From: Bacteroidales bacterium
Lineage (GTDB): Bacteria > Bacteroidota > Bacteroidia > Bacteroidales > JAAUTT01
DNA: 5,604 nt
Assembly: GCA_025350365.1 (NCBI GenBank)
Contig: JANXXY010000018.1
Span: 1-5,604, forward strand
Reading direction: 5' to 3'
Under the pieces are notes generated by a model. The model was not told where the DNA came from and did not search any database. It was given only the letters and a program-made list of their open reading frames with translations. How positions within the stretch are numbered: the first letter of the stretch is position 1; the number at the start of each line of letters is the position of its first letter. Positions 1 to 5,604 of the stretch are shown in pieces. The position numbers were made by a program, and so were the translations under genes.

Positions 1-870
1 CACAATTTCGGAGCCGGTAACACGAATCCCCCGAGCTTCGGCCTTGCGGCAAACCTCATCGAAAGCAACATGCAGTGATGTTATGTTGATATTGGTAAGA
101 TTCATCGATATCTGGGCAATCCCAAACTCCTCTATATACCAGCCAATAGCCCTCACTGACTTCAATGTTCCCGGAATAGTTATGGGATTACCTTTTTCAT
201 CATTGATGATTTTCCCTGTTACACTGTCACCTTCTCTTTTTACCCTTCCCTTTTCGCGAACATCGTAAGCTATGGCATTGGCACGACGAGTGGAAGTGGT
301 GTTCAGATTCACATTATAAGCGATAAGAAAATCGCGGGCTCCAATGGCGATTGCACCGGAACGCACGTTAAACTTCGCAGGGCCAAAATCAGGCTTCCAT
401 TCGGGCTTTTCCAATTTGGCTTTCAATCCCTCGTATTCTCCTGAACGGCAATAGGAAAGCTCCTTTCTTTGTGCAATAAACGCCGAATTGGCATAACAAT
501 ATACCGGAATCTCCAGTTCTTCACCAATTCGTTGGGCAAGTTTCCGGGCATAACCGGATGTTTCTTCCATCGAAATGCCCGAAACAGGTATGAGTGGCAG
601 TACATCAGTTACGCCAAATCGGGGATGCTCGCCCCTATGTTTGCTCATATCAATTAACTCCGCTGCTTTTCGAGCACCACGAAACGCAGCCTCTATAACG
701 TCATCAGGATTACCGGCAAACGTAACTACGGTTCTGTTGGTTGCCTTTCCGGCATCGATATTTAACAACTTCACATTTTCTACAGATGCAATGGCAGCTA
801 CAATCTGGTTGATGATATCCATGTTTCTGCCCTCACTAAAATTCGGTACACATTCTAAAATTCGGTCCAT
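1..870 (-). CDS. ftcD: Glutamate formimidoyltransferase, 5' part (C-terminus beyond window)
   Basis: This gene encodes the enzyme that moves the formimino group of N-formimino-L-glutamate to tetrahydrofolate, giving 5-formimino-tetrahydrofolate and glutamate; it is cytoplasmic and the last hut step here. The frame is open for 290 codons from the ATG at 870 to the window edge, with no internal stop. Visible family signatures are the N-terminus MDRILECVPNFSEGRN, the motif HRGEHPRFGVTD at residues 78-89, in which His82 sits exactly where the catalytic His82 of mammalian FTCD lies, an IGARDFLIAYNVNLNT block near 176-191, IGWYIEEF near 242-249, and RVTGSEIV at the edge, which normally precedes the end of the transferase domain. 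The start is preceded by AAAAATT with no clear Shine-Dalgarno. Because the 3' end is missing, I cannot tell a one-domain protein of about 300 residues from a fusion to the cyclodeaminase domain. The identity is secure. Confidence 0.95.
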   Translation of the reverse strand, partial: MDRILECVPNFSEGRNMDIINQIVAAIASVENVKLLNIDAGKATNRTVVTFAGNPDDVIEAAFRGARKAAELIDMSKHRGEHPRFGVTDVLPLIPVSGISMEETSGYARKLAQRIGEELEIPVYCYANSAFIAQRKELSYCRSGEYEGLKAKLEKPEWKPDFGPAKFNVRSGAIAIGARDFLIAYNVNLNTTSTRRANAIAYDVREKGRVKREGDSVTGKIINDEKGNPITIPGTLKSVRAIGWYIEEFGIAQISMNLTNINITSLHVAFDEVCRKAEARGIRVTGSEIV

Positions 871-879
871 AATTTTTAA

Positions 880-893
880 GATTCAAGATTCAA
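880..893. repeat. 7-bp tandem repeat (2 copies of GATTCAA)
   Basis: Two perfect adjacent copies of GATTCAA on the plus strand (TTGAATC on the minus strand) lie 10 bases upstream of the ftcD start codon. Because they occupy the 5' untranslated zone, a change in copy number would alter the spacing from hutI to ftcD. Two copies is a minimal array and could be chance. Confidence 0.5.
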
Positions 894-900
894 ATTGTGC

Positions 901-919
901 AGGCAAAGGCCAACTGCCT
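901..919. repeat. Short inverted repeat (AGGCA / TGCCT)
   Basis: A 5-bp perfect inverted repeat, AGGCA at 901-905 and TGCCT at 915-919, with a 9-base loop, sits between hutI and ftcD. It is noticeably richer in G and C than its surroundings. No T-run follows on either strand, so it does not look like an intrinsic terminator. It might be a weak mRNA hairpin or a relic of a 7-bp repeat, since GGCAGTT followed by GGC appears within it on the minus strand. Confidence 0.35.
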
Positions 920-936
920 ACTTTTCTTCTATCTAT

Positions 937-2181
937 TCATACTCTTATGCAAACTCCTCTTTTCACCACCTCTACTGGCTTTAACCTGCCCTGATGATAC
1001 AAAATATCACGATAATCGTCAGTAGCGAATATAATAAAATCGGCGATATACCCAACTTTTAAAACTCCTCTGTTGCTGAGGCGCAATGCTGCTGAGGCTC
1101 TTACCGTAATTGCGGCCAATGTTTCGGCAATGGTAAGATGTTCGTATGCCCCAAAAACAGAAGCCTGCATTAGTAAATCGCCCATAGGAGCCGAGCCTGG
1201 ATTCCAGTCGGATGCTATTGCCAGAGAAGCGCCTGCATCTAATAATTTGCGGGCCGGGGCATAAGACATTCCAAGCCCCATCGATACTCCGGGTAAACAA
1301 ACCGGAATAACATCGCTTTTCGCCAGCATCTGAATCTCACGTTCGGTAGATGCTTCCAAGTGGTCGGCGCTCACTGCTTTTACCTTGCAGGCAATTTCTG
1401 AGCCACCACAGGTAAACTGATCAGCGTGAACTGCCAAATTGAAGCCTATATCACTAGCCTTTTGAAGATATGACAAGCTTTCAGACGGTGTAAAAGTGCC
1501 TTTTTCAATGAATATATCGATTCTTTTTGAAAGCCGTTTTTCTATAATTTCCGGTAGAAGGTTATTGATAAGGTAATTCAGATATTCAGTTGAGGTACCG
1601 CTAAAATCCTTTGGAACCATGTGAGCGGCCAAACAGGTAGCAACAAGATCAATGTCGGCTTCCTCATTCACTTTGTTAATCACCCGCAACATTTTAAGTT
1701 CACCCTCCACATCCAGGGCATATCCGCTCTTTACTTCGGCGGTAGTAATCCCATCGTAAAACATACGCAATGCACGTTGTTTGGTAAAAAGATATAACTC
1801 ATCCTCTGAAACGGCTCTGGTTTTGGTAACGGTACTCCAGATGCCTCCTCCTATTGCGGCAATTTCGAGATACGATTTGCCGGACAGGCGTAATGCATAA
1901 TCCGTAGCTCTTGATCCTGCAAAACAAATGTGCGTATGAGCATCAATCATTCCGGGCATGGCAGTGAAATCACCTTCAAAAAAATGAATTTCGGATTCGT
2001 CTGTCTGAGCCTTCCTTTTTAGTATTTCAAAAGAATCAATTTCTTTTATTTTACCGTCATGCACAAGTATACCGCAGTTCTCAATAATTTCAAGACTGTT
2101 ATCGCTAACAGGCCCTTTTAAAGGAAGGTTATTCATGGTAATCAGTTGCCTGAATGGACCAAATAGTGTGGGTTTGTGCAT
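937..2181 (-). CDS. hutI: Imidazolonepropionase
   Basis: The product hydrolyses 4-imidazolone-5-propionate to N-formimino-L-glutamate, the third step of histidine breakdown, in the cytoplasm. It is a 414-residue amidohydrolase-superfamily protein, the usual length for HutI. Landmarks are PGMIDAHTHICFAGSR around 76-91, with His82 and His84 as likely metal ligands; AAHMVP with His187; the VHADQF strand with His252, a likely metal ligand; SADHLE with His274; and ASDWNPGSAPMG with Asp325, the likely last metal ligand. These assignments come from homology to the B. subtilis and Agrobacterium enzymes. An IADFII segment near the C-terminus belongs to the small beta-sandwich typical of amidohydrolases. 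The ATG follows the hutU stop codon with no gap (TAA then ATG), which fixes the start and suggests translational coupling. The stop is TGA. The N-terminus (FGPFRQLITM...) fits a full-length HutI. No defect is seen. Confidence 0.97.
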   Translation of the reverse strand: MHKPTLFGPFRQLITMNNLPLKGPVSDNSLEIIENCGILVHDGKIKEIDSFEILKRKAQTDESEIHFFEGDFTAMPGMIDAHTHICFAGSRATDYALRLSGKSYLEIAAIGGGIWSTVTKTRAVSEDELYLFTKQRALRMFYDGITTAEVKSGYALDVEGELKMLRVINKVNEEADIDLVATCLAAHMVPKDFSGTSTEYLNYLINNLLPEIIEKRLSKRIDIFIEKGTFTPSESLSYLQKASDIGFNLAVHADQFTCGGSEIACKVKAVSADHLEASTEREIQMLAKSDVIPVCLPGVSMGLGMSYAPARKLLDAGASLAIASDWNPGSAPMGDLLMQASVFGAYEHLTIAETLAAITVRASAALRLSNRGVLKVGYIADFIIFATDDYRDILYHQGRLKPVEVVKRGVCIRV

Positions 2182-2184
2182 TTA
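2179..2184 (-). promoter_or_regulatory. hutU-hutI stop/start junction (TAA directly followed by ATG)
   Basis: On the minus strand the hutU stop TAA (2184-2182) is followed at once by the hutI start ATG (2181-2179). The spacing is zero, and the preceding sequence CCACCC is not a Shine-Dalgarno. This arrangement suggests that ribosomes ending hutU restart on hutI, keeping the two enzymes in proportion. Coupling is inferred, not shown. Confidence 0.6.
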
Positions 2185-3873
2185 GGGTGGTGTTACTTTA
2201 TACAAATTATTATTCTCTCCACAAGTAATAGCCTCAACGTATCCTGCATCGGCGTGACGAAAGACGCCCAGTGCAGGGTCGTTATAGAGCACTCTGCGCA
2301 AACACCTGTCGGCACGGTCGGTACCATCGGCCACCACTACCATACCTGCATGTTGTGAATAACCAATACCCACGCCACCTCCATGATGAAACGAAACCCA
2401 GGTGGCTCCTCCGGCAGTATTGGACATCAGATTAAGTAATGGCCAATCTGATACAGCGTCACTTCCATCCAGCATCCCTTCAGTTTCGCGGTTGGGCGAC
2501 GCTACCGATCCGCAATCGAGATGGTCGCGACCAATAACAATGGGAGCCTTTACTTTTCCCGACCGAACCAATTCGTTAAAGAGTAGTCCGGCTTTTTCGC
2601 GTTCTCCCATTCCCAACCAACAAATCCGGCTTGGAAGGCCTTGAAACCTTACTTTTTTTCGTGCTTCCTCCAGCCAATGGATCATGTGCAGGTTTTCAGG
2701 AAAAGTTTTCTTTAAGGCTTCGTCGGTAATGTAAATATCTTCCGGATCGCCCGATAGCGCGACCCACCTGAAAGGACCCTTTCCTTCGCAAAACAAAGGT
2801 CGGATAAATTCAGGAACAAACCCTTTAAAATTGAAAGCATTATCTTCGCCGCCCTGTCTGGCAAACTCCCGGAGGTTATTCCCATAATCGAAGGTTACAC
2901 TTCCTCGTTTTTGCATTTCAAGCATAAAACCTACATGACGAGCCATGCATTTTAGCGATATTTTCTGATAGGCTACCGGATCGCTTTTTCGTAATGCTTT
3001 AGCTTCATCCAATGAAATTCCTGTAGGGATATATCCATGAAGAGGATCGTGCGCCGATGTCTGATCGGTAAGTACGTCGGGGATAATACCATCTTTCAAA
3101 AGTTTCTCCAATACATCCCCAATATTACCAACCAACCCAACAGACAATGCTTCTCCACTTTCCTTAGCGTGAAGAATCCATAATTTAGCCTCTTCATAGT
3201 TGGACGTCATTTTATCAATATATTTCGTTTCAAGACGTTTTTTAATCCGTTCAGGGTCCACATCCACTCCAAGAAAAGTAGCTCCTGCCATGGTTGCCGC
3301 CAGGGGCTGAGCTCCTCCCATGCCTCCCAATCCGCCGGATACAATTAATTTATGGCGGAGATTTCCGTTGAAATATTTAACTCCGCAAGCAACAAATGTT
3401 TCGTAAGTACCTTGTAAAATTCCCTGTGTACCAATATATATCCAGCTCCCGGCTGTCATCTGGCCATACATCATTAAACCACGGGATTTTAATTGCTCGA
3501 AATGTTCCCAGGTAGCCCATGCCGGCACCAGGTTACTATTGGCAATAAGCACACGAGGAGCTTCAGGATGTGAACGAACAACGCCAACCGGTTTACCTGA
3601 TTGAATAAGCAAGCTCTCGTCATCATTGAGTTCCAGTAATGCCTTCACTATCATCTTAGCTGCGTCAGGATTTCGGGCGGCTTGACCTGTACCACCGTAA
3701 ACGACCAGTTCGGAGGGCAGTTCGGCCACTTCGGCATCGAGGTTGTTAAGGAACATCCGCAAAGGCGCTTCAGTCAACCAACTTTTAGCATGAAGCTTAT
3801 TTCCTCGTGGAGCCCTGTATACTGGATGGCTCGCATACTTTTCAATAAATTCCGAATAATTCATGATGTTCAT
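2182..3873 (-). CDS. hutU: Urocanate hydratase (urocanase)
   Basis: This cytoplasmic enzyme adds water to urocanate to form 4-imidazolone-5-propionate, using tightly bound NAD+ as an electrophile. From the ATG at 3873 it has 563 residues, close to Pseudomonas putida (about 557) and B. subtilis (about 552) urocanase, and the sequence resembles that compact type throughout. Features in order are RAPRGNKL near 20-27; VVYGGTGQAARN near 57-68; YGQMTAGSWIYIGTQGI near 136-152; the NAD-binding glycine run GGLGGMGG at 180-187; TDQTSAHDPL near 269-278; FDYGNN; GLPSRICWLG with Cys418, the counterpart of P. putida Cys410; and GRDHLDCGS at 448-456. Start choice is uncertain. The frame is open upstream to a TTG at 3903; ATGs lie at 3873 and 3864. 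I prefer 3873, the first ATG, preceded by AAAA; 3864 would give 560 residues. All options overlap the hutH 3' end, by 32 bases for 3873. Confidence 0.97.
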   Translation of the reverse strand: MNIMNYSEFIEKYASHPVYRAPRGNKLHAKSWLTEAPLRMFLNNLDAEVAELPSELVVYGGTGQAARNPDAAKMIVKALLELNDDESLLIQSGKPVGVVRSHPEAPRVLIANSNLVPAWATWEHFEQLKSRGLMMYGQMTAGSWIYIGTQGILQGTYETFVACGVKYFNGNLRHKLIVSGGLGGMGGAQPLAATMAGATFLGVDVDPERIKKRLETKYIDKMTSNYEEAKLWILHAKESGEALSVGLVGNIGDVLEKLLKDGIIPDVLTDQTSAHDPLHGYIPTGISLDEAKALRKSDPVAYQKISLKCMARHVGFMLEMQKRGSVTFDYGNNLREFARQGGEDNAFNFKGFVPEFIRPLFCEGKGPFRWVALSGDPEDIYITDEALKKTFPENLHMIHWLEEARKKVRFQGLPSRICWLGMGEREKAGLLFNELVRSGKVKAPIVIGRDHLDCGSVASPNRETEGMLDGSDAVSDWPLLNLMSNTAGGATWVSFHHGGGVGIGYSQHAGMVVVADGTDRADRCLRRVLYNDPALGVFRHADAGYVEAITCGENNNLYKVTPP

Positions 3874-5410
3874 TTTTGATATCGATATGCTCTTTTTTGG
3901 CAACCTCGTTGACGATATGGACGATCTCTTTATTTTTCACCAGATCGATGGCGATATTGATGTCATTAGCGAAAACCCTGTCGTGTTCGATAAAGGTGAT
4001 TTTACTTCGAACAAAATCGTGACATGCATCGATAGCTTTCCCCGATTTTAAAGGTTTACGAAAATCAAAAGCCTGAGCCGCACAGAAAAGTTCAATCCCA
4101 AGAATTTTCTCGAGATTGTCCACAATCCGTAAAGCCTTGCGGGCGCTGATTGAGCCCATACTCACATGATCTTCCTGGCCCAGTGATGTCGGAATACTAT
4201 CGGCGCTGGCAGGGTAACACATGGTTTTGTTCTCACTCACCAACGCAGCCGTCGTATATTGAGTAATCATCAGTCCTGAATTTAGACCAGTTTCTTTCAT
4301 TAAAAGTTTGGGCAAACCCGGAATTTTATCATCAAGCGACAAATAGATTCTGCGATCGGATATATTTCCAAGTTCCGAAGCCGCTATAGCCGCATAATCG
4401 ATGGGTAATGCAATGGGCTCGCCATGAAAGTTACCGCCGCTGATCGCTTTATCCTCATCAAAAACAACAGGATTATCTGTTACCGAATTTATCTCGATTT
4501 CCAGCAGTTCCTTCAGATGCAGGTAAGCATTGCGCGCAGCTCCGTGAATCTGAGGGATGCATCGCAGCGAGTAAGGATCCTGAACTCGTGTGCAATCTTT
4601 GTGAGATGCATTTATTTCAGAGTTTTCCAATAAAGTACGAATTCGTTCGGCCACATACATCGAACCTTTGTATGGCCGCAGGTTATGCAGATCCTTATCA
4701 AAGGCTTTTATTGAACCAAGTATAGCTTCGAGCTGCATGGCAGCAATAATATCAGCGGTATCGAGACAATTTTGAAAGCGATCCAAAAAAAATAATGCGT
4801 TGGCAGTAATAAACTGTGTCCCGTTGATGAGCGCCAGGCCTTCTTTCGGTCCCAATTCCAGTGGTTGAAGTCCATATTTTTTCAAAGCATCGGTTGTGTC
4901 AAACACATCGTTGCCAACCATAACATTTCCTTCACCTATCAATGGAAGAAACAAATGTGCCAGAGGAGCCAGATCACCGGATGCTCCTACCGATCCCTGC
5001 GAAGGCACACAAGCAACAATATCATTTTCGATGTGCCAGAGAATCCGCTCCAATGTCACCATACTGATTCCTGAAAATCCCTGTGCCAAAGCATGTACCT
5101 TCAGTATCATCATTAACCTGGAAATCTCTTTTGGCAAAAACTTTCCAACCCCCACACTATGACTGGTTAACAAATTATGTTGTAGTTTTTTGGTGTCTTC
5201 TTCGGAAACGATGGTTGTGCAAAGTGGTCCAAAGCCGGTATTGATACCATACACGATTTTTCGGTTATGCACAATATTTTCTACCACCTGTCGGTTTGCA
5301 TTGATTCTTGTGGCCGCAAAGCCACTTATTTCTCCTGTAATTTTTTTCCGGCAAATATCCAGTGCAATACCAGGTGTTAATCGATCGATGCCATAATGAA
5401 ATATCTCCAT
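3842..5410 (-). CDS. hutH: Histidine ammonia-lyase (histidase)
   Basis: The product removes ammonia from L-histidine to give trans-urocanate, the committed first step, in the cytoplasm as a homotetramer in this family. It has 522 residues, slightly longer than the usual 500-515. The catalytic MIO group forms from Ala143-Ser144-Gly145 in GSVGASGDLAPL. Other active-site residues line up with P. putida HutH: Tyr54 in YGINTGFG, the Ser83-His84 pair that favours histidine over phenylalanine or tyrosine, Asn196 in LINGTQ, Tyr280 and Arg283 in QDPYSLRC, Phe328 in GGNFHGEP, and Glu413 in GQEDHVSM. The ATG at 5410 is the only reasonable start, because it gives the right distance to the YGINTGFG motif. 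It has no Shine-Dalgarno, and the sequence before it is AT-rich (TTTATACAA). The 3' end is TGA at 3844-3842 and overlaps hutU. It is the first structural gene of the operon. Confidence 0.98.
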   Translation of the reverse strand: MEIFHYGIDRLTPGIALDICRKKITGEISGFAATRINANRQVVENIVHNRKIVYGINTGFGPLCTTIVSEEDTKKLQHNLLTSHSVGVGKFLPKEISRLMMILKVHALAQGFSGISMVTLERILWHIENDIVACVPSQGSVGASGDLAPLAHLFLPLIGEGNVMVGNDVFDTTDALKKYGLQPLELGPKEGLALINGTQFITANALFFLDRFQNCLDTADIIAAMQLEAILGSIKAFDKDLHNLRPYKGSMYVAERIRTLLENSEINASHKDCTRVQDPYSLRCIPQIHGAARNAYLHLKELLEIEINSVTDNPVVFDEDKAISGGNFHGEPIALPIDYAAIAASELGNISDRRIYLSLDDKIPGLPKLLMKETGLNSGLMITQYTTAALVSENKTMCYPASADSIPTSLGQEDHVSMGSISARKALRIVDNLEKILGIELFCAAQAFDFRKPLKSGKAIDACHDFVRSKITFIEHDRVFANDINIAIDLVKNKEIVHIVNEVAKKEHIDIKNEHHELFGIY

Positions 5411-5452
5411 TTGTATAAATGATTTGTAAAAAATTGAATTACCTGAAAAAAC

Positions 5453-5477
5453 CTTAATTTTTTAGTGTTCTTAATTT
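5453..5477. repeat. 8-bp direct repeat in the hutH leader (CTTAATTT x2)
   Basis: CTTAATTT occurs at 5453-5460 and again at 5470-5477 on the plus strand, a 17-base period. Both copies lie in the 3' half of the short leader frame, 43 to 67 bases before hutH. In AT-rich DNA this can be chance, but the paired placement could also reflect repeated binding sites for a regulator. Confidence 0.3.
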
Positions 5478-5504
5478 GTGAATACCATGTTGTTGTCTTT
5501 CCAT
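5454..5504 (-). CDS. Possible 16-residue leader peptide upstream of hutH
   Basis: A short frame runs ATG (5504) to TAA (5454) and encodes MERQQHGIHKLRTLKN. It ends 43 bases before hutH and is in a different frame. AGGAG lies 6 bases before its ATG, the best ribosome-binding site in the window. The peptide has two histidines among 16 residues. Aligned without gaps to the HutH start (MEIFHYGIDRL), it matches at Met1, Glu2, Gly7, Ile8 and Leu11, with Lys/Arg at position 10. It might be a regulatory leader read before hutH, a relic of a duplicated hutH start, or chance. I do not recognise it from any known family, and whether the transcript includes it is unknown. Confidence 0.35.
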   Translation of the reverse strand: MERQQHGIHKLRTLKN

Positions 5505-5510
5505 TAATAT

Positions 5511-5515
5511 CTCCT
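5511..5515 (-). promoter_or_regulatory. Shine-Dalgarno AGGAG for the leader ORF
   Basis: AGGAG is followed by six bases (ATATTA) and then ATG, an ideal spacing. It stands out because hutH, hutU, hutI and ftcD all lack a comparable site. The surrounding GGAGATATT recurs exactly in the first codons of hutH (5400-5408). Confidence 0.4.
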
Positions 5516-5562
5516 GTGTTTTTGCTGAAAACTAACTAATAATAAATCTTTTAAAAACATAA

Positions 5563-5579
5563 CTATCGTTGTTAGATAG
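5563..5579. repeat. Short dyad upstream of hutH (CTATC-N7-GATAG)
   Basis: A perfect 5-bp inverted repeat with a 7-base centre lies about 155 bases before the hutH start. A second, overlapping dyad (TAAC at 5560-5563, GTTA at 5571-5574) shares the centre. The size and symmetry would suit a repressor or activator half-site pair, but no regulator gene is visible here and the match is short. Confidence 0.25.
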
Positions 5580-5590
5580 AAGTAGAAATA

Positions 5591-5604
5591 CTAAAAAAAA
5601 GGCC
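5591..5604 (-). terminator. Possible 3' end of an upstream terminator (cut by window edge)
   Basis: Read on the minus strand, the window begins with GGCC followed by eight T residues. This looks like the end of a GC-rich stem plus the T-run of an intrinsic terminator, which would close a same-strand gene lying just beyond 5604. The stem cannot be seen, so the call is tentative. Confidence 0.3.

Larger units (their letters stand above)
871..936 (-). other. hutI-ftcD spacer
   Basis: These 66 bases form the only real gap in the operon. Read on the minus strand, they hold a small GC-richer inverted repeat, then a 7-bp tandem repeat, then an A/T-rich stretch before the ftcD start. I see no convincing terminator, because no T-run follows the inverted repeat, and no clear Bacteroidota-type promoter (TTTG, then TAnnTTTG). 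Read-through from hutI into ftcD is therefore the simplest reading. Confidence 0.6.
5411..5604 (-). promoter_or_regulatory. hutH upstream region, probable location of the operon promoter
   Basis: This AT-rich 194-base stretch is the only place in the window for a hut promoter. I searched the minus strand for the Bacteroidota -7 element TAnnTTTG and found no exact copy. The nearest is TAGTTTTC, read from about 5536 down to 5529, with one mismatch and no clear TTTG partner upstream. No exact promoter position is claimed. If the promoter is at that site, the transcript would include the short leader frame. Confidence 0.35.

Noticed and set aside
901..919. Inverted repeat between hutI and ftcD as an intrinsic terminator splitting the operon
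   Set aside because: The stem is only 5 bp with a 9-base loop and has no following T-run on either strand.
575..994. 139-codon plus-strand open frame spanning ftcD, the spacer and the end of hutI
   Set aside because: It lies opposite clearly conserved coding sequence, its translation resembles no family I know, and it has no ribosome-binding site. It is a shadow of the minus-strand genes.
1019..1300. 93-codon minus-strand frame inside hutI
   Set aside because: It is an alternate frame of the well-conserved hutI, which shows no frameshift. The same holds for the other short frames within hutU and hutH.
1407..1428. HutI has HADQF where the B. subtilis enzyme has a catalytic Glu (HADE), suggesting a lost residue
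   Set aside because: Gln at this position is also found in Proteobacterial HutI (HADQL in the Agrobacterium/Pseudomonas type), so it is a known family variant and not a defect.
5384..5410. Out-of-frame ATG shortly after GGAG within the first hutH codons, as an alternative start or overlapping small gene
   Set aside because: The frame closes after a few codons and does not join hutH. The hutH frame from 5410 already accounts for the full conserved protein.
5447..5467. A6-N6-T6 self-complementary stretch just before hutH as an attenuator hairpin
   Set aside because: The stem would be six A-T pairs only, too weak to act as a terminator or stable attenuator.
1..5604. Search for mobile elements, CRISPR arrays, tRNA/rRNA genes or an unknown gene cluster
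   Set aside because: No terminal inverted repeats with a transposase, no regularly spaced repeats and no recognisable RNA gene were found. Almost all of the window is covered by four known hut genes.

Overview
The window holds a histidine-degradation (hut) operon, read entirely from the minus strand, so the genes run right to left. In transcription order they are hutH (histidine ammonia-lyase), hutU (urocanase), hutI (imidazolonepropionase) and the first 290 codons of ftcD (glutamate formimidoyltransferase), which runs off the left edge. Gene order equals reaction order: L-histidine to urocanate, to 4-imidazolone-5-propionate, to N-formimino-L-glutamate, and then transfer of the formimino group to tetrahydrofolate with release of glutamate. 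This is the folate-dependent ending of the pathway, not the HutG or HutF/HutG ending. No hutG, hutF, transporter, HutP or HutC-like regulator lies inside the window.

Layout: 1-870 partial ftcD; 871-936 a short spacer with a small inverted repeat and a 7-bp tandem repeat; 937-2181 hutI; 2182-3873 hutU; 3842-5410 hutH; 5411-5604 an AT-rich upstream leader. The three complete genes are tightly packed. The hutH 3' end overlaps the hutU 5' end, and the hutU stop codon directly abuts the hutI start codon. Every enzyme keeps the motifs expected for activity, and none is frameshifted or broken. The plus-strand open frames are shadows of these genes.

The organism is most likely a member of the Bacteroidota. 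The supports are moderate-to-low GC (about 40-45% by eye), AT-rich start regions mostly without a Shine-Dalgarno sequence, and the use of ftcD to finish the pathway. This is an inference from style, not a proof.

The enzymes are textbook, and I see no new defence, mobile or biosynthetic system. The part worth a second look is the hutH leader. It contains a 16-codon open frame with an unusually good Shine-Dalgarno sequence, two histidine codons, and an N-terminus that resembles that of HutH itself. It also contains short direct and inverted repeats, and a T-run at the window edge that may be the tail of an upstream gene's terminator.
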